From Pirellulales bacterium (lineage in GTDB: Bacteria; Planctomycetota; Planctomycetia; Pirellulales; Lacipirellulaceae), in contig JADLBW010000096.1 of NCBI GenBank assembly GCA_020847515.1, forward strand, positions 1 through 59,350: a stretch of DNA of 59,350 nucleotides. The letters run 5' to 3'. Every line of letters begins with the position of its first letter. Position 1 is the first letter of the stretch. A program made the position numbers and the translations under genes. The notes under the pieces were generated by a model. The model saw only the letters and a list, made by a program, of their open reading frames with translations. It ran no database searches and was not told the DNA's origin. This document shows positions 1 to 8,867 of the stretch, one piece after another.

Positions 1-264
1 AGCCCTAAAGGGAGCACTCTGAATGGTTTTCTGCGTCGACTTGCCTGCATGGCGGTCGATGTCCTTCTCGCTCATAGGGCAGACGCTGGCGCAGCCTCTA
101 CATTTCTGAGAGACGCTTCAGGCGGTCCAGGTTTGGGGGCGCGTCGCGAGCAAGCGGTCGCCAGTTGGAAGGAACGCGCGAACAAGAGGAGCCGCGCGCC
201 TCGTCTGCGTGGCACTTACGTCGGCAAACTGAGCGGCGTTCCCGCGCCGGCTTTACGGACGTGA
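1..264 (+). pseudogene. possible degraded DDE transposase fragment at the window edge
   Basis: The frame is open from base 1 to a stop near 264. A short stretch around residues 17-40, with motifs such as MAVDVLLAHRADAGAA, recalls the 'VD.LL...RD..AA..FLR' stretch of IS6/IS240-type DDE transposases. The rest of the frame shows no recognisable similarity and no full catalytic DDE set. It may be the decayed tail of an insertion element whose other part lies outside the window. It could equally be chance coding in GC-rich DNA, so this is only a tentative call. Confidence 0.2.
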
Positions 265-856
265 GCTTGCGCTATCTGCCGACGTCCCAAGAGGATTGTG
301 GTTCCGTCGTGCCTTCGCCAGGCCCGTCGCCGGCTGTTCTTCCCTACAGCTATGCTGGAACTCACTCTACGTTCCTCCCCGCAGACAGCGGCGTGCGGCG
401 GCGGTGTTGTGACCGGTTGGGCACGACTTCAGCACGCTCCATTAAGCAAGCAGGCGCGAGCTACGACCAGCGGCTGAGCCGCGATCCGCCGATCAGGGGA
501 TCGTCTCGGCGCGAAGGTGCGAAAGCCCACTACTCTGGGACAACGGCGGGATTTGACTTGCGCCGCGACGGACCGCTAACTGGAGGGGCCTGTCGAGAAC
601 TGCGCCGCTAATTAACAGTTCCTGGCGATGGGCCGGCGGCTATCGGCTGACGGCAAGACGGACGAACGTTGATGCTCGCCCGCCAGGCGGATGGCCGAGG
701 GACGACAGCCAGAAGCGCCCTTGGTTCATTAGCTGCGCAGATACCAATCGGAGTCGTTTCGCGCCGCAGAGCTTACACATTCGAGTTTTGTGCCGCAACG
801 AACCCGCAGCGCGCCGGACGAATCGAAATGCCTCGGCTTACCCCGGGCGAGCGGCC
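265..856. other. intergenic region without a convincing gene
   Basis: Open frames here have low-complexity Arg/Ser/Pro-rich translations and no recognisable domain, so I do not call a gene. The right part (about 600-745) carries a repeat that recurs near 37121-37262. The region lies downstream of the minus-strand operon ending at 857, so some of it may be 3' untranslated sequence. I see no clear hairpin plus T-run terminator. Confidence 0.5.
600..745. repeat. dispersed intergenic repeat, copy A
   Basis: The block begins with TGCGCCGCTAAT and runs through a GGCGGCTATCGGCTGACGGC core, CTCGCCCGCCAGGCGGATGG and GGTTCATTAGCTGCGCAG. The same ordered blocks with scattered substitutions occur in the same orientation at 37121-37262. 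Both copies lie between genes. Function is unknown; it may be a palindromic extragenic element or a decayed miniature mobile element. Confidence 0.6.
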
Positions 857-3646
857 TTATTTTGCGTTGAGAACGGCTATGCCGCCTGCGCGCGGGCAGG
901 CGATCTCGCCGTCGCCGTCGCCATCGAAGTCGGCGATGACCGCCCAGCCCATCGGCGTCGGCGATTGCCATTCCAGACGACCCTGGCCGGGCTCGCCGGC
1001 GCCGATGCAAAAGCTGCCGATGAGGAATTCGCCGCGGCCGTCGGCGTCGACGTCCGCCGACAAACAAGGCGCATTGGGCGGATAGGGAAGTTCCAGTTCC
1101 CACTCGACCTCGCCAGTCCACAGGTTGCGGCAAATGAATTTACGGCTGTTTAGCGCGGTATAACCCACTTCCAAGACGCCGTCTGCGTCCACGTCGATCA
1201 TTCCGACGGCAGGGGGCGTGTCGTAGGCGAGGTCGACGCGCCAGGCGCCGCTGACTACGTCAGGATTCATCAGTCCAAAGGCGCCGTGACCGCCGCTGGC
1301 GAACCAATGCGGCTGGTCGTCGTCCGGCGTCTTAAACACGGGGCGAAACGTGTTGTACAGGTGGCCGGCGTAGGTCGCGTTCTCGGTGCGGATGTTCGGA
1401 GTGTGGCAAACGTAAGCGAAGCTGCCGTCCTTGCCGCGCAAAAAGGCCATGTAGCTAAGCATGTCGATCCCGATGTCGTCGACTCCGTCGCGATCGAAGT
1501 CGTACGCGGTCGGGGCGCCATACATGCGGTACGGCATGGACACGTAGCCGTCGCGATGCAAGTGTTTGGACCATAGGACGCGGCCGTCGCTGGCGCGGAG
1601 AAGGTGGAAACCTTCCAACGTATGCCGATGGTCGCTGACGGAAACGCCGATCGCGCCGAGGCGCCCTGGAAGGAATCGACCGCCCACGGCTGCAAACGAC
1701 TCCACGCGTTCGGCCGGCACGTCCAGCGGCGTACTCCACAATATTGAGCCGTCGCCCCGCCGAACTGAAACGGCTAGTCGTCCATCTGCGGCGGCAACGG
1801 GCGTCACCAGGCAGTACGCCCCATCTCCCAGGCAGTCGAAGAGCAGCGGGCTATGTGCGTGCCACCGGGCGGCATATTCATAGCTTGCGACTTCTCGGGC
1901 CGTCCCGGCGTCGTCGATGCTGAGGACCTGCACGCGATTATTGGGAGTGAGGGCGACGAGCTCGGCCCGGCCATCGTTGTCGAGATCGGCAGCGCTCATC
2001 GTTGGTTGCGATCCTCCTTCGAGATCGAGGCTCCAGCGCCGCTCGCCCTCCCAGGTCGAAGCGGTCAGCGAGCCGTTCTGGTCGACGGAGATGAACAGCA
2101 TTCCTGCCAACTTTCGCTGGGGAGTCGCCAACACCGCCAGCGGCGCCTGGGTCAGAATCGCGTCCGAGACTGTCGTATCAGTCGGCTTCAGCGCGCCGTC
2201 GATCAGGTCGTAGAGCGTAACGGCGGCAGGGGAAGAATTCGTCTCGCGGACTACCAGCAATTGGCGGCCGTCTATTTCAAGCTTTTGCGGGCCCCAAAGC
2301 TGGGCATTGTGCAGCGCGGCAACGCGGACCATCTCGTGGGAAGGGCTGAAGCGATAGACTTCCAGCTCGCCATGACGAGACATCCCGCCCGCGGGCGCCT
2401 GGCACGCCACCAACCCGCTGCTACGATCAGCGCCTAGTTTGGCGAACGCGGTCACTCCCCAGCGATCGGAAAGCTCCCATTGGATTTCGCCGGTTCCGGC
2501 GTCTCGCACGCGGACGAACGAGCGGAAGTCCTGAGCCGGATCTCGAACTGAGTAGGCGAGTTCGGCGTCGCCGTCGCCGTCGAGGTCATCAATCGCAAGA
2601 TTCTCGACCGCGACCCCAAACTCATTCTTGAACACTTCGCCGTACCAGTGCTGCCAGGCGAGCTCGTTGTCTCGATCGCGGCGGAGCCGGATGGCATGCA
2701 CGTGCTCTTGCACTTGTTCGGATACCACTATTGCCAATAGCTGGCCTCGTTTGTCCCGCCCGAGCTTCCAGGGCCCGTAGTTGCGACGCTGCTCGCCGCC
2801 TATCGCGTACTCCAAGGAGCTAACCATTTTGCCGGTGCGGGCGTCGAAGCCCCGGCAGCGGTAGCGGCGAATACTCCACAAAAGCGGCTGGGCCGGGTCG
2901 CTCAGATCGACTTGCAGTTCGCCTCCGTAATGGTCGTATCGCTCATCGTATTCGCCGGGTACGACAATCTTATTCTGCCAAATGACCCGCGGCTCGCCGT
3001 CGGGCGGAAAGTTGATCACGCAGCCGTCCTCGCCCCATCGCTGGCCGACGGCCGCCTCCACGCCCGGAAGATCGGGCAAGATGTCTTCGACGACTACCTG
3101 CAATTGGACGTGCGGCGGACCGAATTCGTATGTCCAACAAGCGGCGCCGTCGTCGGCGTCGAGCATTAACAATTTAGGGCCCGAGGCGAAAAGCATAGCG
3201 CGGCCCGCATACTGGCGGTCTGCACCACCTAGCGGGCCATAGTACACGGGCGGCGAGGAGACGCCGGCGGTTGCCGTCCACGCCACCGCGCCTTCGCGAT
3301 TGATAAGCCGCAAGCGACCGTCGTAGACGAGAAGCCGGTCGGCCCCGTCGGGTTCATGCAGCACGTGCACCCATTGTGCGGCGCCGCCGAAATCACGGGT
3401 GCACCAGATTTGCGGCGCCTCGTCCATGCCGCAGGTGAGCGGCGAGAAACCCGTAGCCAATTCATCGTGCAGAATGCGGGGCCAGTTGGGGTTGGCCAAC
3501 TCCGTGCTGCGCAGGCCCGGCATCAACGGGTGGGTGGACGAAGGTTCTCCGGCGCGGCTGTCGAAGCAGGATAGGGCAACCGCCAAAAGCGGCAGAATGG
3601 TCCATGGCTGGCGAAACTGGTGATGGGGCGGCTGATGAGATCGCAT
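857..3646 (-). CDS. secreted FG-GAP/VCBS-type beta-propeller protein
   Basis: This 929-residue protein starts with a basic N terminus and hydrophobic stretch ending near residue 32 (FDSRAG), a plausible Sec signal peptide. The body carries many calcium-binding-like FG-GAP signatures: DLDGDGDAELAY, DLDNDGRAELVA, DFDRDGVDDIGI, DVDADGVLEVGY, DVDADGRGEFLI and DFDGDGDGEIAC. Repeats of this type fold into propeller blades. No catalytic motif, PEP-CTERM tail or dockerin is visible. AGGA a few bases before the ATG supports the start. It is the last gene of a minus-strand run after the enolase-family gene (23 bp gap), so it is probably co-transcribed with a sugar-acid pathway. A ligand-binding or polysaccharide-associated role is inference. 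Confidence 0.75.
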   Translation of the reverse strand: MRSHQPPHHQFRQPWTILPLLAVALSCFDSRAGEPSSTHPLMPGLRSTELANPNWPRILHDELATGFSPLTCGMDEAPQIWCTRDFGGAAQWVHVLHEPDGADRLLVYDGRLRLINREGAVAWTATAGVSSPPVYYGPLGGADRQYAGRAMLFASGPKLLMLDADDGAACWTYEFGPPHVQLQVVVEDILPDLPGVEAAVGQRWGEDGCVINFPPDGEPRVIWQNKIVVPGEYDERYDHYGGELQVDLSDPAQPLLWSIRRYRCRGFDARTGKMVSSLEYAIGGEQRRNYGPWKLGRDKRGQLLAIVVSEQVQEHVHAIRLRRDRDNELAWQHWYGEVFKNEFGVAVENLAIDDLDGDGDAELAYSVRDPAQDFRSFVRVRDAGTGEIQWELSDRWGVTAFAKLGADRSSGLVACQAPAGGMSRHGELEVYRFSPSHEMVRVAALHNAQLWGPQKLEIDGRQLLVVRETNSSPAAVTLYDLIDGALKPTDTTVSDAILTQAPLAVLATPQRKLAGMLFISVDQNGSLTASTWEGERRWSLDLEGGSQPTMSAADLDNDGRAELVALTPNNRVQVLSIDDAGTAREVASYEYAARWHAHSPLLFDCLGDGAYCLVTPVAAADGRLAVSVRRGDGSILWSTPLDVPAERVESFAAVGGRFLPGRLGAIGVSVSDHRHTLEGFHLLRASDGRVLWSKHLHRDGYVSMPYRMYGAPTAYDFDRDGVDDIGIDMLSYMAFLRGKDGSFAYVCHTPNIRTENATYAGHLYNTFRPVFKTPDDDQPHWFASGGHGAFGLMNPDVVSGAWRVDLAYDTPPAVGMIDVDADGVLEVGYTALNSRKFICRNLWTGEVEWELELPYPPNAPCLSADVDADGRGEFLIGSFCIGAGEPGQGRLEWQSPTPMGWAVIADFDGDGDGEIACPRAGGIAVLNAK

Positions 3647-3669
3647 TTCGTCCTACCGATGATGAGGCT

Positions 3670-4998
3670 TCAGATAGGGACTGAATCGCCGCTGGAAGCG
3701 GCCGCGTGGTTCAGCGGTGAGCGGAACGTTGAGCCAAGTCCGTGGGGAATCGCCTGAGGCAAGCGATGGACGCCGCCGCGCGGCTGAAACAATTCCGGCA
3801 TTCGGGCGGCGAAGTCGGCGTTTGCTGCGGGAGTGAACTGCGGCGAGTTAAGCTCGGCGCCGTTGATGGTCGGCAAATGGGCTCCGACCAAGGCGGCGTG
3901 GATGAGCGCCAATCCGGGATTAGTCAGGTCCTGCAAGGAGATCAGCATGTTGTGCTTGCGGGCCCATGCCGCGGCGGTAAGGAGCATGCTATGCCCTTTG
4001 CAGGTCTTTAGCGCAAGTCCGCTGTAATGTTGCCGTCGGGCCTCCTCGAGCATGGCGAGATCGGTAAGCCCTTCGTCCAGCAGCACTGGCTTCCGCGCGG
4101 CGACTTCTTGCCAATCGCACGGCTGAGCTTGAATATAGCGACTGGTCGGCTGCTCTAGATACTCTAGCGCTGCGAACGCCTCAGCGTCGGCGATCCGCAG
4201 TTGCTCAAGATACTCAAGGACGCTCTCCACGGAAGGGCTGGCTTCGTTGGGGTCGCCAGTAAGTCGGGGCGCCAGGGACCCGCAGGATACTGCCGTGCGG
4301 TATACCTCGGCGGTGCGCTGCGCGTCCGCCCTGGGGTCGCGGCCCGTTAGCTTCAGCTTAAAGCAACGGTACCCGTGGCGCCTGACCGCCGGCGCCAAAT
4401 TGGATGCGACTGCATCGTCCTTGCTGACGACGAACCACGCGGGAAGCTCCCGGCGGGGAGGCGTGAGCGTGTCAGCGATCGCCCGGCAGGCGCCCACCTG
4501 GGGGAAATATGGGTCAGCGCTGGGAATCTCGGCCGGCTCGTCATAGAGTGCGAAGGCCGAGCGGCCCAGTGCGATTCCTGCCGCATCGTGGATGGCGGCG
4601 TCGAAGGGACTAGCGCACATGGCACGCGCGAGGAGCGACGGACTGGGAGTCTGTGACAAGCCGTGGCAGGCCCAGTCGTGCAGCCGTAAGCCCAGCTCCA
4701 GAGGATGACCGCGCTGCTCGCGAAACGCATGGGACAGTTCATGGGCGATCAGCTCGCAGCAGCGTCGTAGTGCGGCGTCTCGCTCGTCGTGCTTCAAAGA
4801 GCTGTCTGGCCATGCCCACAGATCGCTCAGGTAGATTACGCCCCATCCCGCTTGCCGTCGTCCATTGATTTCGATGGCGACCGAGGCGACAGCTTCAGTA
4901 ACCGATTCGATCGCTCCCGAGCTGAGACGAAGCGGCGTGACGAGGCGCTGCGTGCGAAACGACACGTGCGCATCGAGGAGGCTGGTGACAAGCATCAT
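3670..4998 (-). CDS. enolase-superfamily (mandelate racemase/muconate lactonizing-like) protein
   Basis: Members of this superfamily abstract the proton alpha to a carboxylate and often dehydrate sugar acids. Visible hallmarks are the K-x-K strand (CFKLKLTG), an acidic ligand series (LTGDPNEA, then YLEQP, then LLDEGLTD) and a late lysine (LALKTCKGHS) at the second catalytic position. The order fits the C-terminal barrel, and the first ~130 residues fit the capping domain. I chose the ATG at 4998 (442 residues) because AGAGGT lies just upstream; a TTG at 5055 would add 19 residues. It lies 74 bp after the DapA-type gene. A dehydratase followed by a DapA-type aldolase suggests sugar-acid breakdown. 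The exact substrate cannot be read from the sequence. Confidence 0.8.
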   Translation of the reverse strand: MMLVTSLLDAHVSFRTQRLVTPLRLSSGAIESVTEAVASVAIEINGRRQAGWGVIYLSDLWAWPDSSLKHDERDAALRRCCELIAHELSHAFREQRGHPLELGLRLHDWACHGLSQTPSPSLLARAMCASPFDAAIHDAAGIALGRSAFALYDEPAEIPSADPYFPQVGACRAIADTLTPPRRELPAWFVVSKDDAVASNLAPAVRRHGYRCFKLKLTGRDPRADAQRTAEVYRTAVSCGSLAPRLTGDPNEASPSVESVLEYLEQLRIADAEAFAALEYLEQPTSRYIQAQPCDWQEVAARKPVLLDEGLTDLAMLEEARRQHYSGLALKTCKGHSMLLTAAAWARKHNMLISLQDLTNPGLALIHAALVGAHLPTINGAELNSPQFTPAANADFAARMPELFQPRGGVHRLPQAIPHGLGSTFRSPLNHAAASSGDSVPI

Positions 4999-5072
4999 AT
5001 GGCGACCTCTTTGCCCTGCGCACGGCGCCAGCGCGGCCGCTGGACGGCGCCGCAAGACCCTCAGCGCTCGAA

Positions 5073-6149
5073 CTAGCCGTTCAGCCAGTCGTCAAGGCGT
5101 TCGGCGACAAAGCTATCGTCTGCCAGGTGTGGATACGCGCGGCAGACGCGATCAATCTCGGCCGCCTGTCCGGGGCTTAAGCCGCAATCGTCGAGAAGCC
5201 ATCCGCCGGCCAGCAGTCCTTGTCGCCGTAGCACTTCGTGTATTCCGGCAATACAGCCGCGAAATCCGTTCTGGGCGTCGAAAATGGCGCCATTGGCGTC
5301 GGTCACCTCGGCCGCAAGCCGCAACAGCTCGGCCGGTACGGGCTGGTCCGACGCGGCGGCCTGCTGGCATTGCCGCAGCATGGGGACGGCGCGGGCGGTC
5401 CAGACGGCCCATTGGCCCAACAAGCCGCCCGCGAAGTAGCGCGTCGTCGCCCGGCCGGCGGACTGGACTCGATGCGGCGTGAGCAAATCGAGGACGATGT
5501 GGTCGTCGTTTCCCGTATAGAGTGCGATGTCATCGCGGCCGCTCTCGACTACGGCGCGAATCACGTCGAGCGTACGATATCGGTCAAACGCCGCCACCTT
5601 GACGGCGACCACGTTTTCGATCGCGCACAGGCCGCGCCAGAACTCGACGGGCAGTTCAATTCCGCCCACCTTGGGCTGCAAGTAGAAGCCAAACACCGAG
5701 ATGACGTCCGCGACGGCCCGGCAATGATCGAGCAACTGCGGGATCGAAGCGCGATGCCATTGTCCGAAGCTTACCAGACCGCAGGAGTAACCCAACTCTC
5801 GCGCCAGCTCGGCCTCGCCGACGGCTTGCTGGGTATCGCCGCAGATTCCCGCCACGCGGACCAGCGATCGCTGGGATCCGTCGACCCGATTCATCTCTTC
5901 GGCAGCCAGGGCGAGCACGGGCTTTAGCCAGCCCAGCTTGGGATCATGGATGCGAAACTGGGTCGTATGGACTCCAACGGCCAGGCCGCCGGCGCCGGCG
6001 GCCAGATAATAACGGCTCAAGGCCCGCTGACGTCGCTCATCGAGTTGGCGTCCTGCGGTAACGGCCAGCGGGTGCGCTGGTATGACCACCCCTTTGTTCA
6101 ACGTCTGTCGGGCGCCGCCGAGCATTGAGGCGACGTCAGTACTTGCCAT
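5073..6149 (-). CDS. dihydrodipicolinate synthase/N-acetylneuraminate lyase family (DapA-like) protein
   Basis: This is a TIM-barrel class I aldolase-type protein of 358 residues. The Schiff-base lysine is probably the K of VVAVKVAAFDRYR. The family's catalytic tyrosine segment appears as GFYLQPKVGG in place of the usual YNxP. LYTGNDD is the glycine-rich strand after it. The ATG at 6149 has GAGGT seven bases upstream and overlaps the end of the epimerase gene by 14 bp, which suggests translational coupling; an ATG at 6125 is possible. Next to an enolase-superfamily gene it is more likely to act on a keto-deoxy sugar acid than in lysine synthesis. That assignment is inference from context. Confidence 0.8.
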   Translation of the reverse strand: MASTDVASMLGGARQTLNKGVVIPAHPLAVTAGRQLDERRQRALSRYYLAAGAGGLAVGVHTTQFRIHDPKLGWLKPVLALAAEEMNRVDGSQRSLVRVAGICGDTQQAVGEAELARELGYSCGLVSFGQWHRASIPQLLDHCRAVADVISVFGFYLQPKVGGIELPVEFWRGLCAIENVVAVKVAAFDRYRTLDVIRAVVESGRDDIALYTGNDDHIVLDLLTPHRVQSAGRATTRYFAGGLLGQWAVWTARAVPMLRQCQQAAASDQPVPAELLRLAAEVTDANGAIFDAQNGFRGCIAGIHEVLRRQGLLAGGWLLDDCGLSPGQAAEIDRVCRAYPHLADDSFVAERLDDWLNG

Positions 6150-7302
6150 CGCGGACCTCGAACTGGGTCGGCTTATTCCAAGTCTCGCCGCCACGGGAGA
6201 TCCACTGGGCAGTGCCGGCGATAATTTCATCAACCGGCGTGAGCGGCGGGCCGAACAGAGACACGGCAAGGCCAGGATCGCTCAGCAGGGCCGTCTCCGA
6301 CTCAACGCCCATAAACCGCACGTCTTTATCAAGAAGCTCGCCAAAACGTTCGCAGACCCTGCGGCAAGAAAGCCGCTCGACGCCGGTCACATTCAGAATG
6401 AGCGGCGGGCTATTGGCGTATTCCAGACTTCGCACGATCATCTCGCACGCGTCGCGTTGCCAGATCGCGTTGAAGTAGCCCATAGTGAGCGAAATCGGCT
6501 CGCCGCGGCGGACCTTCTTAGCGAGGTCCACCAACACGCCATAGCGGAACTCGGTGGCGTAATTAAGCCGAACAATCGAAATGGGGGTGCGAAGCGCGCG
6601 GCTGAAGTGCTCGAACACCCGCTCGCGACCGAGCACGCTCATGGCGTATTCGCCGGTCGGGGCCGGGGGATCGGTTTCCACGGAGCCCCGCCCGGCGTCG
6701 ATAGGAACCATTCCATAGACATTTCCCGTGGAGAGCGCCGCGATGCGGCTCTCCCGGAAATGATCAGCGACCAATCCGGCGAGGTATGTGTTTGAGGCCC
6801 AGGTTTGCGCCGCGTCGCTCACCGTGCCGAATTTCATCCCCACGAGATAAAAGACATTTTCCACCCTGGGGAGGGAGCGGACAAAACTGCCGCTAAGCAG
6901 ATCTCCCTCGATCGTCTCGACGCCGTCGGAGCGAAGGGCGGCGGCGAGAGAGGCATTGGAAAACCGGCTCACGCCGATAACGCGGCGCGAGCTTCCCGCG
7001 GCATCGAACGCGCGGCGGATCATACGCGCCAGGCTGGGGCCCATCTTGCCGCCTACGCCCAGGACGATCATGTCCCCTTCGATCCGCGACAAGACCCGAA
7101 TCAACTCGTCGGAAGGCTCGCTAAGCGCGTGTTCCAGTTGCGCGACGTGCGGGAAGGAATCTCCGATCGACCGCCCCCGCGACAACGCCTCGCCGGCGCG
7201 CCCATTCAGCGTCAGGGGATGCCCGCGGTACGATGCTTCGCTGTCCTCAGCAGGTTTGCGCGTCGTCGCCATTGCGGGCCGCTTCCCAGAACGTAAATCC
7301 AC
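6136..7302 (-). CDS. NAD-dependent epimerase/dehydratase family protein (extended SDR)
   Basis: A Rossmann nucleotide-binding loop appears as VLGVGGKMG around residues 80-90. It is followed by an extended-SDR layout with the STGNVYG strand and the catalytic Tyr in GEYAMSVLGRER. The usual YxxxK lysine is absent: the position four after Tyr is Val. The C-terminal half contains substrate-domain features (RLNYATEFRYG, NVTGVE). The GTG at 7302 gives 388 residues; the ATG at 7272 is equally plausible and removes ten residues. It is the first gene of the minus-strand operon with the DapA-like and enolase-like genes, so it may oxidise or epimerise the sugar entering that pathway. Loss of the lysine makes normal SDR chemistry uncertain. 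Confidence 0.75.
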   Translation of the reverse strand: MDLRSGKRPAMATTRKPAEDSEASYRGHPLTLNGRAGEALSRGRSIGDSFPHVAQLEHALSEPSDELIRVLSRIEGDMIVLGVGGKMGPSLARMIRRAFDAAGSSRRVIGVSRFSNASLAAALRSDGVETIEGDLLSGSFVRSLPRVENVFYLVGMKFGTVSDAAQTWASNTYLAGLVADHFRESRIAALSTGNVYGMVPIDAGRGSVETDPPAPTGEYAMSVLGRERVFEHFSRALRTPISIVRLNYATEFRYGVLVDLAKKVRRGEPISLTMGYFNAIWQRDACEMIVRSLEYANSPPLILNVTGVERLSCRRVCERFGELLDKDVRFMGVESETALLSDPGLAVSLFGPPLTPVDEIIAGTAQWISRGGETWNKPTQFEVRDGKY

Positions 7303-7620
7303 TGTCGCCCCACGAGAGGCGTGGGAGGCTTTTCTCTAACTCTAAGCGGCAGCGCTTTCATGTCACGGAACATTTTTCGCGCCTGACGTAAGATTTTCGT
7401 CAGCTACGTTCATTCGGGATCGATTGCCGCTAGAATCGGAATCTGGCAGGGCCATGTCGCCGGGCGTCGTCCAACGACGTTTTGCGGCGCGTGGCGCCCA
7501 CTCGTGGATGTTCTATTCAACATTGCGCGGCTTATGAGCCTCTCGCGCGAGGCTATCGGCTGTCGGCCGGAGCTGGCGGGCATATTAAGCGCGCAAGCAT
7601 CAATAGGCGAGGTGCTCAGA
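7303..7620. promoter_or_regulatory. divergent intergenic region between sugar operon and XylR-type regulator
   Basis: This 318 bp gap separates the minus-strand operon from the plus-strand regulator, so it should hold both promoters and the regulator's binding sites. The clearest structure is the inverted repeat CTGACG-N9-CGTCAG at 7383-7403. Just upstream lies an AT-rich stretch (GGAACATTTTTCG). I cannot identify -10/-35 boxes with confidence. A 39-codon extension of the regulator frame reaches back to 7504 but is probably not translated. Confidence 0.5.
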
Positions 7621-8814
7621 ATGCGCAAGCGGCCCAAGGTCGCATTACTGATAGAATCCTCGCGGGCGTATGGCCGAGGGCTGCTGCGCGGCATTGCCGC
7701 TTATCTGCGAACGCACCGACCTTGGTCGATCTATGTAGAACTGCACGGATTGGAGCAGCCGCCTCCCGAGTGGATCGGAGCCTGGGACGGGGACGGGATT
7801 CTTGCTCGAGTTACGGATCGGCATATGCTCAAGCTATTGCGTGGAACAGGGGTGCCGACGATCGATTTGCGCGGTGCGCTTGTTGATACGGGCCTTCCGC
7901 TGGTGGGACTGGACAGCGCTGCCGCGGCTCGACTGGCATTTGAGCACTTTCGCGAGCGTGGATTTCGGAACCTTGCCTTTTGCGGCGTGCAGCCAGGAAC
8001 CTACCGGTTTCTCGATCAGCGCGGCGCCGAGTTTGAGCGGCTAGCCTCCGACGCCGGCTGCCGCTTTGAACGATTCCCGGGCAATGACGAAGCGCAGTCG
8101 GCGACGACCTGGGATGAAGAACAGCGGCACATGGTATCCTGGTTGACCCGACTGCCGAAGCCTGTCGGCATCCTGGCGTGTCATGACGACCGGGGCCATG
8201 AACTACTGAACGCTTGCCGCGAGGCCGAGCTAGCGGTGCCTGACGACGTTGCCGTCATCGGCGTCGACAATGACGAGGTGCTGTGCGATTTATCGGACCC
8301 GCCGCTCAGCAGTATCGACAGTAATACGGCGCAGGTCGGTTACCGGGCCGCCGCCTTGCTCGACGCGATGATGGCCGGCGAGGCCGACGTCACCGGCACT
8401 GTCCTAGTGAAGCCGGCAGGGGTCGTACTTCGACGATCTACCGACGCGCTGGCCATTGACGATCGCGAGTTGGCCGCCGCGATGCGGTTCATCCGCGAGC
8501 ACGCCTGCGACGGCATTAACGTTGACGACGTCCTTCAGAAGGTGAGATTGTCCCGCGCCACCCTGGACCGTCGATTCTCGAAGGTGTTCGGACACTCGCC
8601 CAGCGACGAAATCATGCGGCTGCGAATCGAACGAGTCAAGCAGTTGCTCGTGGAAACAACCTACCCCTTGCCGCGAGTGGCCAACCTGGCGGGCTTCGAG
8701 CACTCCGAGCATATGGGGGCGCTGTTCCGCCGCAAGACCGGCCAGACGCCGGGGGAATATCGAAATGCTTGTCGCGCGGCGAACGGCTTTGCGGCTCCGT
8801 CCGACGAGGGCTGA
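7621..8814 (+). CDS. XylR-type (LacI-like sensor plus AraC DNA-binding) transcriptional regulator
   Basis: The N-terminal ~280 residues resemble a periplasmic-binding-protein-like sugar sensor (KVALLIESSRAYGRGLLRGI, ILACHDDRGHELL, VAVIGVDNDEVLCDLSDPPL). The last ~110 residues hold two AraC-type helix-turn-helices (VDDVLQKVRLSRATLDRRF, then ANLAGFEHSEHMGALFRRKTG with the terminal GQTPGEYR motif). This architecture is that of the xylose operon activator family. I chose the ATG at 7621 (397 residues) because GAGGT lies seven bases upstream and the sensor domain begins at once. It is transcribed away from the sugar-acid operon at 857-7302, its probable target. The effector is unknown; the XylR resemblance does not prove that xylose is the ligand. 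Confidence 0.88.
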   Translation: MRKRPKVALLIESSRAYGRGLLRGIAAYLRTHRPWSIYVELHGLEQPPPEWIGAWDGDGILARVTDRHMLKLLRGTGVPTIDLRGALVDTGLPLVGLDSAAAARLAFEHFRERGFRNLAFCGVQPGTYRFLDQRGAEFERLASDAGCRFERFPGNDEAQSATTWDEEQRHMVSWLTRLPKPVGILACHDDRGHELLNACREAELAVPDDVAVIGVDNDEVLCDLSDPPLSSIDSNTAQVGYRAAALLDAMMAGEADVTGTVLVKPAGVVLRRSTDALAIDDRELAAAMRFIREHACDGINVDDVLQKVRLSRATLDRRFSKVFGHSPSDEIMRLRIERVKQLLVETTYPLPRVANLAGFEHSEHMGALFRRKTGQTPGEYRNACRAANGFAAPSDEG

Positions 8815-8867
8815 CGCGGTTGGCGTCGGTCGGCGAATCGCAGGACATCGTTGTTCGAACACCCACT

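Noticed and set aside
7504-7620. Upstream extension of the XylR-type regulator to an ATG at 7504
   Set aside because: The added residues match no family, and the ATG at 7621 has a good ribosome site directly before the conserved domain.
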